The notes below the pieces were generated by a model. That model did not search any database and was not told where the DNA came from. It saw nothing but the letters and a program-made list of their open reading frames with translations. From Deltaproteobacteria bacterium (lineage in GTDB: Bacteria; Bdellovibrionota; O2-12-FULL-43-9; JACQJE01): 8,404 bases of DNA. Positions 1-7,125 of this stretch are shown piece by piece (within the stretch, counting starts at the first letter, position 1; every line of letters starts with the position of its first letter). Both the position numbers and the translations under genes were made by a program. Location of the stretch: positions 1-8,404 of the forward strand of contig JACQJE010000195.1 of NCBI GenBank assembly GCA_016205125.1, in the 5' to 3' direction.

Positions 1-2
1 GC

Positions 3-1913
3 TTCAAGCTCATCATCAGCCACCTCCGGCGCGTCGTCTTCCTCTTGATCCTCCTCTTTGTGAGCGTTTTTCACGCCCTCAATCCCAGCGACCGCAATGT
101 GATGAAGATCCCGTTCAGTCAGTTTATAGCAGATCTCGAAGCGGGTCGGATTGCCAGCGTGACATTTAGAGGGAAAGATGAAATTTACGGTCACTTCAAG
201 CCGGAAACGAACGAAGGGAAGCGGTTTACGGCCATTGGGAGTACGGGGCCGGAGATCTTTTCTCTTTTGAGAGTGCATCAGATTACCCCAGACTATGAGC
301 GGGCTCCGGAGACGCCATTCTGGCAGACGTTCCTGATCAGCTGGGGTCCCGTGATCTTTCTCTTTCTCGTCTTCTTCTTCTTCTTGCGCCAACTCCAGAT
401 TGGGGGTGGAAAGGCGATGGCCTTTGGAAAGAGCCGGGCGCATCTCCTGACAGAAGACCGCCCCAAAGTGACCTTCGCCGATGTTGCCGGAGCGGATGAA
501 GCGAAGAATGAGCTTCAGGAGGTTGTCGATTTTCTCAAGAGCCCCAAGCAATTTACCCGCTTAGGGGGGAGACTCCCCAAAGGGGTGCTCCTGATGGGGG
601 CGCCGGGTACAGGAAAGACTCTGCTGGCCAAGGCGGTTGCGGGAGAGGCTGGGGTCCCCTTTTTCAGCATCAGTGGTTCGGACTTTGTGGAGATGTTTGT
701 TGGCGTAGGCGCCTCCCGGGTGAGAGACCTCTTCGATCAAGGGAAAAAGCATGCGCCCTGCATTATCTTCATTGATGAGATTGACGCAGTTGGCCGTCAC
801 CGCGGAGCGGGTCTTGGCGGCGGTCACGATGAGCGCGAGCAGACTCTCAATCAGCTCCTTGTTGAAATGGATGGGTTCGAGTCGGCAGAAGGGGTGATTC
901 TCATCGCCGCAACAAACAGGCCGGATGTCCTCGATCCAGCGCTTCTCCGCCCGGGTCGCTTTGACCGGAGAGTGGTTGTTCCCAGACCCGATGTCCGGGG
1001 AAGGGAAGGGATCCTTCGCGTGCATTCCAGAAATAAACCCCTTGGAAAAGATGTCAATCTATGCACTCTCGCTAAAGGGACACCCGGCTTTGCAGGGGCA
1101 GATATCGAGAACCTCGTGAACGAAGCGGCTCTGCTCGCCGCGAAAGCAGGCCGCAGTGAGGTCTTGATGGTCGACTTCGAGAGCGCTAAAGATAAAGTTC
1201 TCATGGGTGCGGAGCGCAAGAGCCTCATTCTCAGCGAAGAGGAGCGAAAAAATACCGCCTATCATGAAGGCGGCCACGCGCTTGTTGCAAAATTGATTCC
1301 GGGCACAGATCCTGTTCACAAGATTACGATCATTCCGCGCGGCCATGCTCTTGGGGTGACCCAAATCCTTCCATCGGATGACCGGCTGACGATGACGCAG
1401 GAGTATGCCGAGAACTCCATTGCCTTTATGATGGGGGGCCGGGTTGCAGAAGAGGTCATCTTTGGGCATCGGACTTCAGGTGCCGGCGACGATTTTCAAA
1501 AGGCGACAGAACTTGCCCGCCGAATGGTCTGTGAGTGGGGGATGAGTGCAAAGCTTGGCCCCCTTGCGTTTGGGAAGGAGGAACTGGTCTTTCTTGGGCG
1601 CGACATGGCGCAGATGCGTCCCTATAGCGAAAATACCGCACGTGTCATTGATGAGGAAATTTCCCTTATTCTCGATCGGAACTACCAGAGAGCAAAGGAA
1701 TTGCTCCAGAAAAACATAAAGATTCTGCACAATTTAGCCGAAGCGTTACTTGAGAGAGAGGTGCTGGATGCAGAAGAGGTGGAAATGATCGTGAGAGGGG
1801 AGTCGCTTCCCGCGGAGACAGCTCAACTGGAAAAAGAGTCAGAGGCGTCTTCTGTTAAACCAGCCCCATCGGCTCTTGATTTAGAGCCCTCTTTCGTTAC
1901 AAAAAGCAGTTGA
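3..1913 (+). CDS. ftsH: ATP-dependent zinc metalloprotease FtsH, 5' end cut by window edge
   Basis: Membrane-anchored AAA+ protease that extracts and degrades misfolded membrane proteins and short-lived regulators. The frame is open to the left edge; the first start-like codon (TTG at 45) falls inside the first membrane helix, so the true start lies upstream. Order: end of TM1 (about 33-80), periplasmic domain (about 85-320), TM2 rich in Phe (about 330-395, partly a CTT repeat at 371-385), AAA+ domain with Walker A GAPGTGKT (597-620), pore motif FVG, Walker B IIFIDEID (762-785), second region of homology ending RPGRFDR (948-968), then the protease domain. The zinc motif is HEGGH (1263-1277), where most bacterial FtsH have HEAGH; the two His and the Glu are kept. 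A downstream SGAGDDF segment probably carries the third zinc ligand Asp. The C-terminal tail is low-complexity and acidic. At least 637 residues are present, close to the usual full length. It ends 21 bases before cdaA, so co-transcription is likely. Confidence 0.97.
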   Translation, partial: FKLIISHLRRVVFLLILLFVSVFHALNPSDRNVMKIPFSQFIADLEAGRIASVTFRGKDEIYGHFKPETNEGKRFTAIGSTGPEIFSLLRVHQITPDYERAPETPFWQTFLISWGPVIFLFLVFFFFLRQLQIGGGKAMAFGKSRAHLLTEDRPKVTFADVAGADEAKNELQEVVDFLKSPKQFTRLGGRLPKGVLLMGAPGTGKTLLAKAVAGEAGVPFFSISGSDFVEMFVGVGASRVRDLFDQGKKHAPCIIFIDEIDAVGRHRGAGLGGGHDEREQTLNQLLVEMDGFESAEGVILIAATNRPDVLDPALLRPGRFDRRVVVPRPDVRGREGILRVHSRNKPLGKDVNLCTLAKGTPGFAGADIENLVNEAALLAAKAGRSEVLMVDFESAKDKVLMGAERKSLILSEEERKNTAYHEGGHALVAKLIPGTDPVHKITIIPRGHALGVTQILPSDDRLTMTQEYAENSIAFMMGGRVAEEVIFGHRTSGAGDDFQKATELARRMVCEWGMSAKLGPLAFGKEELVFLGRDMAQMRPYSENTARVIDEEISLILDRNYQRAKELLQKNIKILHNLAEALLEREVLDAEEVEMIVRGESLPAETAQLEKESEASSVKPAPSALDLEPSFVTKSS

Positions 1914-1923
1914 TGAGCTCATA

Positions 1924-1929
1924 GAGGGG
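1924..1929 (+). promoter_or_regulatory. Shine-Dalgarno site for cdaA
   Basis: GAGGGG lies 5 bases before a GTG codon (1935), 7 if only GAGG is counted. This supports the GTG as the real cdaA start in the short gap after ftsH. A 10-base palindrome, ATGAGCTCAT (1913-1922), sits immediately before it and overlaps the end of the ftsH stop codon; its role is unknown. Confidence 0.7.
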
Positions 1930-1934
1930 CGTCT

Positions 1935-2708
1935 GTGCTCGATTTCGTTGCAGATATCTTTAAGCTCTTTCGCTGGCAGGATTACGTCGATTTTCTCATT
2001 GTCTCTGCTCTCGTCTATCAGCTTCTTCTCCTCGTAAAAGGGACGCGCTCTGCGCAGATGCTGAGCGGCCTGGCGCTAGTCATCATCACGTTTCTTCTCT
2101 CTTCACGATTCGGTTTTTACACCCTCCATTGGATCTTGAGTAATTTTGTCAGCCCTCTGGTGGTCATCATGGTCATCCTCTTTCAGGACGATATTCGCCG
2201 GGCGCTGACCCATGTCGGAAGGAATCCCTTCTTTACCGCTGTCCCCTTTGTCGAAGAGAGCCAGGTCATCGATGAATTGGTCAAAGGAGCGGTGACGCTG
2301 AGCCAGAAGAAAATCGGCGCGCTGATTGCGATTGAGCGGGAGATGGGTCTGAAAAACTACATTGAAATAGGCACAAAAATCGACTCCAAGGTGAAAAGCG
2401 AGCTCATTGTCAGTCTTTTTCTCCCCTATTCGCCCGTTCACGATGGCGCCATGGTGCTCCAGAAAGGGCGCATTACCGCTGTCGGCTGTTTCCTTCCCCT
2501 CTCTCTCAGCCCCATTGTGAAAAAGACTTTGGGTTCAAGGCATCGGGCGGCCATTGGCCTTACAGAGGAAACAGACGCCGTGGTGATTGTCGTCTCTGAA
2601 GAGAATGGGCAGATTTCTCTCGCTGTCGATGGGCGGCTGAAAAGGGACATCGATGCGCCGAGCATGAGACAGCATCTGGGCAAACTCCTGCGGGTGAAAG
2701 GCGAATGA
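1935..2708 (+). CDS. cdaA: Diadenylate cyclase CdaA (DacA), c-di-AMP synthase
   Basis: Condenses two ATP into cyclic di-AMP, a second messenger that in studied bacteria controls potassium/osmolyte transport and cell-wall homeostasis. The 257-residue protein has three predicted N-terminal membrane helices (about residues 19-35, 42-56, 62-83) followed by a cytoplasmic DAC domain (about 90-250). Both signature motifs are intact: DGA at residues 170-172 (2442-2450) in HDGAMVL, and RHR at 202-204 (2538-2546) in SRHRAAIGL. The segment KKIGALIAIERE is also typical of the family. Length and layout match CdaA rather than DisA or CdaS. The start is GTG with a good ribosome site. The stop overlaps the ATG of the next gene (ATGA, 2705-2708), implying translational coupling with cdaR, the usual partner. 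Activity is inferred from the motifs. Confidence 0.96.
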   Translation: MLDFVADIFKLFRWQDYVDFLIVSALVYQLLLLVKGTRSAQMLSGLALVIITFLLSSRFGFYTLHWILSNFVSPLVVIMVILFQDDIRRALTHVGRNPFFTAVPFVEESQVIDELVKGAVTLSQKKIGALIAIEREMGLKNYIEIGTKIDSKVKSELIVSLFLPYSPVHDGAMVLQKGRITAVGCFLPLSLSPIVKKTLGSRHRAAIGLTEETDAVVIVVSEENGQISLAVDGRLKRDIDAPSMRQHLGKLLRVKGE

Positions 2709-3649
2709 AACCGATCAAACCGAGATTGAAACTCTTCTTTCGATATTTGGGTGCAATTCTCTCTGAGAATATCAGCTATAAGATTACTGCGCTTCTCGTC
2801 ACTTTTGGGCTCTTCTACTACGTCGCGGGGGAACAGCACATCGAAGTGAATAAAGTGGTCCCGATTGTCTTTCGCTTGCCAGATAAACTGGCCATTGCCA
2901 ACGAAGTCCTTCCCAATGTTGAAATACGCATTTCCGGCCCAAAGGCGAGTGTCCAGGAGGTGCTGCCGAGAACAGATGTCATTACATTGGATCTCACGAG
3001 TGCCCGGCCAGGGTATGCGAGCTATCGCATACACTCCGGTCTTATTCAGCTTCCAAGGGACGTGAAGGTTACGAGCATCAGCCCCTCTGTGATCACCCCC
3101 CGCTTGGAGCTCAAGCTCAAGAAAGTTGTAAAGGTGAAGGCTCAGCTCTTGGGTAAATTGGAAAAGGGACTGACCCTCAAAGAGGTGACGGTAACGCCAG
3201 ATGAGATTGAAGTGGCAGGTCCCCAATCGTTGTTGGATCCCCTTGATTTGGTGAAAACGCTCCCCATCGATTTGAGCGAAGTGCGAGGAGCAGGTGAGAA
3301 AGAGGTGCGGGTTGAAGAGTCTTTCCCTGTTCCGCTCACGTTCAATCCAGATCTCGTAAAAGTTTACCTCAATATCCTTGAGGAGACGGAGCTTCGGATT
3401 TTTCCATCCATTCCAATTCAGGCCAAAACCGATTTTCGCTATGTCATTGCTCCTCACAGCGTGCGGGTGACACTGCGGGCTCCTGCCAGTGTCGCTGCTG
3501 CTTTAAAGATGAGCGACATTGAGGCGTTTGTGGATCTGGAGCACAAATCTCCAGGGGAGTACAGCGAGCGGGTTGAATTGAAATCCCCCGAGAAAGTCAC
3601 TGTCGTGAGCATCGCCCCCCCTGTCGTCAAAGTGACGCTTTGGAAATGA
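2705..3649 (+). CDS. cdaR: YbbR-domain protein CdaR, membrane partner of CdaA
   Basis: In Firmicutes CdaR binds CdaA at the membrane and modulates c-di-AMP synthesis; the same role is inferred here from gene order. The 314-residue protein has a basic N-terminus, one membrane helix (about residues 24-41, ITALLVTFGLFYYV) and an extracytoplasmic part of apparently three YbbR repeats (about 50-138, 141-225 and 226-313). The repeat ends share a pattern, for example SISPSVITPRLELK and VSIAPPVVKVTLW. The second repeat contains VTVTPDEIEVAGP, a typical YbbR sequence. YbbR proteins carry a variable number of repeats, commonly three or four. The start overlaps the cdaA stop; the AAAGG at 2697-2701 is only three bases before the ATG, so initiation probably depends on coupling. 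There are no cysteines in the extracytoplasmic part. Confidence 0.93.
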   Translation: MKPIKPRLKLFFRYLGAILSENISYKITALLVTFGLFYYVAGEQHIEVNKVVPIVFRLPDKLAIANEVLPNVEIRISGPKASVQEVLPRTDVITLDLTSARPGYASYRIHSGLIQLPRDVKVTSISPSVITPRLELKLKKVVKVKAQLLGKLEKGLTLKEVTVTPDEIEVAGPQSLLDPLDLVKTLPIDLSEVRGAGEKEVRVEESFPVPLTFNPDLVKVYLNILEETELRIFPSIPIQAKTDFRYVIAPHSVRVTLRAPASVAAALKMSDIEAFVDLEHKSPGEYSERVELKSPEKVTVVSIAPPVVKVTLWK

Positions 3650-3757
3650 AGGTGCAGAGGGCGAATCATTAAAGTGCCGCTGCATTGCTGTTCCCGGCCC
3701 GATGTGCTATCTCGCAACCTGAAGAGATCATCGATTACGAGAGAGTGCTTACGGTCC

Positions 3758-5137
3758 ATGTCAGATCAACTCCTGTTCGGAACAGATGGAATTAGAGGAA
3801 AAGCCAATCGCGGCGCAATGACGCCTGAAATGGCGATGCGCGTGGGACAGGCGTTGGTTCTCTATGGGCAGAGAAAGAAGGGAGTTGCTGTTCCAAAAGT
3901 AGTGATAGGCAGAGATACCCGGATTTCGGGTCCGATGTTGGAGATGGCTCTTGTTTCCGGGATCTGTTCGATGGGGGGGCAAGCCTATTTTGCCGGAGTT
4001 CTTCCTACCCCTGCCATTTCGTATCTCACCACAGTGAGAGGTGCTGATTTTGGAGTGGTGATTTCTGCCTCGCATAATCCCTTTGAAGATAACGGAATCA
4101 AGATTTTTGGCGCAGATGGGGAGAAGTTAGGGGAGGCAGAAGAGGGGTGGATCAGCCAGTGGGTGCTCTCTGGCAAGATCAAAGAGGGGGAGCGGCTGAC
4201 TGGAGCGGTGATCGGGCTTTCTCAGAAATATCCCTCTGCCGCGCGCAGGTATCAGCACTTTCTCCTGAAGTTTTTCCGCAACAGTTTTCATCTCAAGGGG
4301 ATGCGCATTCTTCTCGATTGCGCCAACGGGGCGGCCTATCAAGTGGGACCGAAATTATTGGAAAGACTCGGTGCTGATTTAATCGTGATGGGAGCAGATC
4401 CTGATGGACAGAATATTAATGAGCAGTGTGGTTCACTTCATATTGAAAGACTGGCTCAAAAAGTGGCGGCAGAAAAGGCCGACCTCGGAATCGCCCTTGA
4501 CGGGGATGGAGATCGCTCGCTCTTTGTCGATGAGCGTGGGCATTGTCTCACAGGGGATCACATCCTCGCCATGATGGCCCTCGATCTCGACGCCAGTCGG
4601 CGGCTTTCGAACCGCACTGTGGTTGCTACAGTGATGAGCAACTTTGGTTTCGATATTGCCATGAAAGAGGCTGGGATTGGAGTCGTGAGAGTCGGCGTAG
4701 GGGATACGCAGGTGAGGAATGAGATGAGGCGCGGGGGGCATGTCCTTGGAGGAGAACAGTCCGGTCATACCATCTTTGCTGAGCATTCTTTGAATGGCGA
4801 TGGCCTCTATACGCTTCTGAGAGTGGCAGAATTGATGAAGAGGCGGGATCAGTCGCTTTCTCAATTGGCTTCCGTCATTGAGCCGGTCCCCCAGGTACTT
4901 GAGAATGTTCCTGTGGTCGAGCGGCGGGAGTTGAATCAAATCTGTCGTCTTCCTGAATTGATCAGGAGTGTGGAGTCAGAACTCCGGGGGAAGGGGCGTG
5001 TGTTGGTCCGCTATTCAGGAACAGAGCTCCTGGCGCGCGTCATGATTGAGGGGGAGAATTTCAGTCAGATCGACCGGATGGCGAAGGAGATTGCGAATTG
5101 TATTCGGCAGGAAGTGGGGGGACAGCGTCTGTCGTAA
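3758..5137 (+). CDS. glmM: Phosphoglucosamine mutase GlmM
   Basis: Interconverts glucosamine-6-phosphate and glucosamine-1-phosphate, the step before GlmU on the way to UDP-GlcNAc, peptidoglycan and lipopolysaccharide. The protein has 459 residues, near the family norm of about 450. The chosen ATG precedes the conserved LFGTDGIRG by five residues. The frame stays open back to a GTG at 3674, but those extra 28 codons look unlike any GlmM and the upstream purine-rich stretch (3738-3745) is too distant to be a convincing ribosome site. All four phosphohexomutase motifs are present: catalytic serine loop SASHNP with Ser105 (4070-4072), metal loop DGDGDR at residues 248-253 (4499-4516), sugar loop GGEQSGH from residue 331 (4748-4768), and phosphate loop RYSGTE (5009-5026). 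The last has Tyr where many GlmM have Pro, a variant also found in genuine family members. In Firmicutes GlmM binds and inhibits CdaA, consistent with its position here. Confidence 0.96.
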   Translation: MSDQLLFGTDGIRGKANRGAMTPEMAMRVGQALVLYGQRKKGVAVPKVVIGRDTRISGPMLEMALVSGICSMGGQAYFAGVLPTPAISYLTTVRGADFGVVISASHNPFEDNGIKIFGADGEKLGEAEEGWISQWVLSGKIKEGERLTGAVIGLSQKYPSAARRYQHFLLKFFRNSFHLKGMRILLDCANGAAYQVGPKLLERLGADLIVMGADPDGQNINEQCGSLHIERLAQKVAAEKADLGIALDGDGDRSLFVDERGHCLTGDHILAMMALDLDASRRLSNRTVVATVMSNFGFDIAMKEAGIGVVRVGVGDTQVRNEMRRGGHVLGGEQSGHTIFAEHSLNGDGLYTLLRVAELMKRRDQSLSQLASVIEPVPQVLENVPVVERRELNQICRLPELIRSVESELRGKGRVLVRYSGTELLARVMIEGENFSQIDRMAKEIANCIRQEVGGQRLS

Positions 5138-5158
5138 ATTTGGCCAAAGGGTAGTGCA

Positions 5159-5181
5159 GAATGTTCCTTTAAGGGACGTTC
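5159..5181 (+). other. Hairpin downstream of glmM, possible 3' end or leader structure
   Basis: GAATGTTCC (5159-5167) and GGGACGTTC (5173-5181) can pair over nine positions, two of them G-U, around a TTTAA loop. It lies 21 bases after the glmM stop. There is no T run after it, so it is not a standard intrinsic terminator; it could protect the mRNA 3' end or shape the nnr leader. Confidence 0.4.
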
Positions 5182-5230
5182 AGACCGCTCCACGGAGGTG
5201 TGGCTGAATTAGCGCGGAATGAAGGCATTC

Positions 5231-5247
5231 AGAGATGATTCATCTCT
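5231..5247. repeat. Near-perfect short inverted repeat
   Basis: AGAGATGA-T-TCATCTCT is an exact 8-base inverted repeat around one central base. As RNA it would give a 7-pair stem with an ATT loop; as DNA it could be a dimeric protein-binding site. The role is unknown. Confidence 0.35.
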
Positions 5248-5280
5248 CCCTCTCCCATGTCGAAGAGATAGGTGTGGCGA

Positions 5281-5292
5281 CTGCGATCGCAG
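5281..5292. repeat. 12-base perfect palindrome containing GCGATCGC
   Basis: CTGCGATCGCAG is its own reverse complement and lies 25 bases before the nnr ATG. The core GCGATCGC equals the cyanobacterial HIP1 octamer, but a single copy proves nothing and the gene content does not suggest a cyanobacterium. It may be an operator or chance. Confidence 0.35.
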
Positions 5293-5317
5293 AGTGCGAA
5301 AAATAAGGTAAAACCCC

Positions 5318-6877
5318 ATGTGGGCGGTATCCTCTAAAGCGATGAAGGAACTCGATGCGTTCACCACGGCGCGCTATGGAATTCCGCCTGCGGTTCTCAT
5401 GGAGCGTGCAGGTTTAGAGTCCGCCGCCTGGATTTTGCGACGCTGTCGGTCTCTCCTCAATGATGGGAAATCGGTTCTCATTCTGGCTGGAAAAGGGAAC
5501 AATGGGGGAGATGGAGCGGTCATTGCGAGGGAGCTTCATCGGAAAGGGGTGGCTGTCCAGGTTGTCTTAGCGGCGAGTCTCGATTCTCTTTCGGGATTGC
5601 CAAAAGAGGAGTTCCGGGCGCTCTCCGAACTCTCCATTCCTGTCTATGAATGTAAGCAGAAAGACGATTTTGCCCGTGTTGAAGAATTATTTGACCGCTG
5701 TGCTGTAGTCATAGACGCCCTCCTTGGTATTGGGCTCGCTTCTCCCGTCCGATCGCCTTTGCGCGAACTTATCGAAAGGGTCAATGAACGGTGCAGCGGG
5801 AGATCGAATCGCTGTCCGGTGATTTCTGTTGATCTGCCGTCTGGACTCGATGCCGATCGCGGAATTCCCTGCGGAATGGCTATTTCAGCCGATGTCACAC
5901 TGACGATGGGTCTTCCAAAAGTCGGACTTCTCACGACTCCCGGCAAAGAATATGCGGGGGAGATTGTCGTGATCGATATCGGCATTCCTCTGGAACTGAT
6001 TCGAACAGAGATGGAACGCAATAAGATTCGCCATGAGTGGCTCTTGTCAGAAGATGCGGCAGATCTGATTCCAGAGCGCTCTCCTGGAATCCATAAAGGA
6101 GAAGCGGGGAAGGTATTAGTCCTTGGAGGATCGGAAGGAAAATTGGGTGCGGCTGCGATGACTGCGGAGGCGGCACTGCGGATTGGAGCAGGCTTGGTGC
6201 GCCTCCTGACGGCGAAAGAGGGGGCTTTGGCATTGGACGCCGAATTGAGAGAGGTGATGGTAGAGCCCTTTCCGGAGCGGAAAGAGGAATTGACTCGGGT
6301 GATCAAAGAGCATGATGGGGTCGCCATTGGACCAGGCCTGGGAAAGAGTGAGCAGGCGAAAAGGCTCTTGTCGTGGGTGCTGGAAATGAGTCCTGTCCCA
6401 GTTGTCATCGATGCCGACGGAATTAATCTAGTCGCCGAATCTTTGGTTCTTCTTAAAAAAGCCAAAGGGCCTCTTGTCCTCACCCCTCATCCTGGGGAAA
6501 TGGCCAGACTCCTCAAAACAGACATTGAGGAGATTCAGATGAATCGATTGGAAGTCGCGGAAAAATTCGCGCGAAAATATCGCTGTACTCTGGTGCTGAA
6601 AGGGAATGGGACAGTGATTGCTCATCCCGATGGCACGGTTCAGATCAATTCCACAGGGGGCCCCCACCTGGCTACTGTAGGGACTGGAGATGTGCTGACG
6701 GGGGTTATTGCAGGTCTGATTGCCCAGGGAGCTTCTCCAGGAGATGCTGCGTCACTCGGTGTCTTTGTCCATGGGTATGCCGCAGATCTCAAAAGCGCAG
6801 AGATTGGCGACCGCGGCCTTCTTGCAACCGATCTCTTAGCCCTCCTTCCAAAGGCTCTGAAATTCCTAGGGCGCTAA
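5318..6877 (+). CDS. nnr: Bifunctional NAD(P)H-hydrate epimerase / ADP- or ATP-dependent dehydratase
   Basis: Metabolite-repair enzyme in the cytoplasm. The N-terminal half epimerises the R and S forms of hydrated NAD(P)H, and the C-terminal half dehydrates the S form back to NAD(P)H using ADP (bacterial enzymes) or ATP. At 519 residues it matches the fused YjeF type. Epimerase (YjeF_N, about residues 1-220): MKELD and GIPPAVLMERAG near the start, GKGNNGGDG with NNGGDG at residues 61-66 (5498-5515), then VIDALLGIG and SVDLPSGLDAD. Dehydratase (ribokinase-like YjeF_C, about 240-519): HKGEAGKVLVLGGS, GAAAMTAEAALRIGAGLV, AIGPGLG, VIDADGIN, LTPHPGEMARLL, and GTGDVLTG from residue 455 (6680-6703), whose Asp458 is the probable catalytic base. 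The ATG is directly followed by the expected family N-terminus and preceded by AAGG at 5305-5308. In related clusters tsaE often follows; here it does not. Confidence 0.96.
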   Translation: MWAVSSKAMKELDAFTTARYGIPPAVLMERAGLESAAWILRRCRSLLNDGKSVLILAGKGNNGGDGAVIARELHRKGVAVQVVLAASLDSLSGLPKEEFRALSELSIPVYECKQKDDFARVEELFDRCAVVIDALLGIGLASPVRSPLRELIERVNERCSGRSNRCPVISVDLPSGLDADRGIPCGMAISADVTLTMGLPKVGLLTTPGKEYAGEIVVIDIGIPLELIRTEMERNKIRHEWLLSEDAADLIPERSPGIHKGEAGKVLVLGGSEGKLGAAAMTAEAALRIGAGLVRLLTAKEGALALDAELREVMVEPFPERKEELTRVIKEHDGVAIGPGLGKSEQAKRLLSWVLEMSPVPVVIDADGINLVAESLVLLKKAKGPLVLTPHPGEMARLLKTDIEEIQMNRLEVAEKFARKYRCTLVLKGNGTVIAHPDGTVQINSTGGPHLATVGTGDVLTGVIAGLIAQGASPGDAASLGVFVHGYAADLKSAEIGDRGLLATDLLALLPKALKFLGR

Positions 6878-6888
6878 GTACCCTTTTT
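6868..6888 (+). terminator. Weak terminator-like hairpin overlapping the nnr stop codon
   Basis: AGGGCGC (6868-6874) and GTACCCT (6878-6884) can pair with one C-A mismatch and one G-U pair, the loop being the TAA stop codon itself. A run of five T follows (6884-6888). The stem is short, so termination may be partial. Confidence 0.35.
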
Positions 6889-6949
6889 GGCACAGAAATT
6901 GCTGTGATCATCCCCAGGAAGATTGCGCCCCATTTTTTCAAGCTGTTTC

Positions 6950-6955
6950 AAGGAG
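6950..6955 (+). promoter_or_regulatory. Shine-Dalgarno site that sets the start of the small secreted gene
   Basis: AAGGAG ends five bases before a GTG at 6961. This is the strongest ribosome site in the window and favours 6961 over an in-frame GTG at 6904 that has no such site. Confidence 0.65.
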
Positions 6956-6960
6956 CAACA

Positions 6961-7125
6961 GTGTATTTCTTACCAGTTTCTGTTCAGAAACTCGCCACTC
7001 CTCTGCTCTGCCTGGTTTTACTCCACTCCTTATCCACGACAGCCTTCTCGGATGATGAGAAGCGATATGGGCCTGTGAAGGAAGAGAAGTGGCGCGGGAG
7101 AGGGAAACCTGAGGGTCAACCATGA
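6961..7125 (+). CDS. Small putative exported protein, 54 residues, unknown function
   Basis: I do not recognise this protein. With the GTG start it has a short N-terminal region with one Lys, a hydrophobic core (about residues 11-23, containing LLCLVLLH) and a possible signal peptidase site after Ala-Phe-Ser at residues 28-30. That would leave a highly charged, Trp-containing mature peptide of 24 residues rich in Lys, Glu, Arg and Gly. The Cys sits inside the hydrophobic core without a proper lipobox, so a lipoprotein is unlikely. Its stop overlaps the ATG of the next gene (ATGA, 7122-7125), suggesting translational coupling. Support for a real gene is the strong ribosome site, the signal-peptide-like pattern and the overlap. 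It could instead be an upstream reading frame whose main task is to feed ribosomes to the larger gene. Existence is moderately likely; function is unknown. Confidence 0.5.
   Translation: MYFLPVSVQKLATPLLCLVLLHSLSTTAFSDDEKRYGPVKEEKWRGRGKPEGQP

Larger units (their letters stand above)
5138..5317. other. 180-base gap between glmM and nnr with short inverted repeats
   Basis: No credible open frame was found. The gap starts with the 10-base palindrome TTTGGCCAAA (5139-5148). It then holds a 9-pair hairpin (5159-5181), a 7-pair hairpin (5231-5247) and a 12-base palindrome (5281-5292). I could not assign a good sigma-70 promoter. In many related gene clusters this position holds pdxJ and/or acpS, neither of which is present. 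AAGG at 5305-5308, nine bases before the nnr ATG, is the likely nnr ribosome site. Confidence 0.6.

Noticed and set aside
371..385. CTT trinucleotide repeat in ftsH
   Set aside because: It encodes Phe residues of the second membrane helix in frame, so hydrophobic composition explains it.
2438..3457. A 339-codon open frame on the minus strand across the cdaA-cdaR junction
   Set aside because: It lies entirely opposite two convincing genes with intact family motifs. Its product shows no recognisable domain.
5194..5280. GGAGGTGTGGCTGAATTAG resembles the 5' end of a tRNA-Ser
   Set aside because: No T-arm (GGTTCGAATCC type), no proper anticodon stem and no acceptor 3' strand could be found downstream, so it is not a tRNA gene. 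A decayed remnant cannot be shown.
5644..6483. A 279-codon open frame on the minus strand inside nnr
   Set aside because: It is opposite a clearly conserved enzyme, and the product is a low-complexity Ser/Arg/Pro-rich string typical of antisense shadows.
6891..6906. CACAG-AAATTG-CTGTG hairpin after nnr as a terminator
   Set aside because: The stem is five pairs with no T run after it; the hairpin on the nnr stop codon, with five T, is the better candidate.
6904..6960. Longer 73-residue version of the small exported protein from GTG 6904
   Set aside because: There is no ribosome site before 6904, whereas GTG 6961 has AAGGAG at ideal spacing and places the hydrophobic segment as a normal signal peptide.
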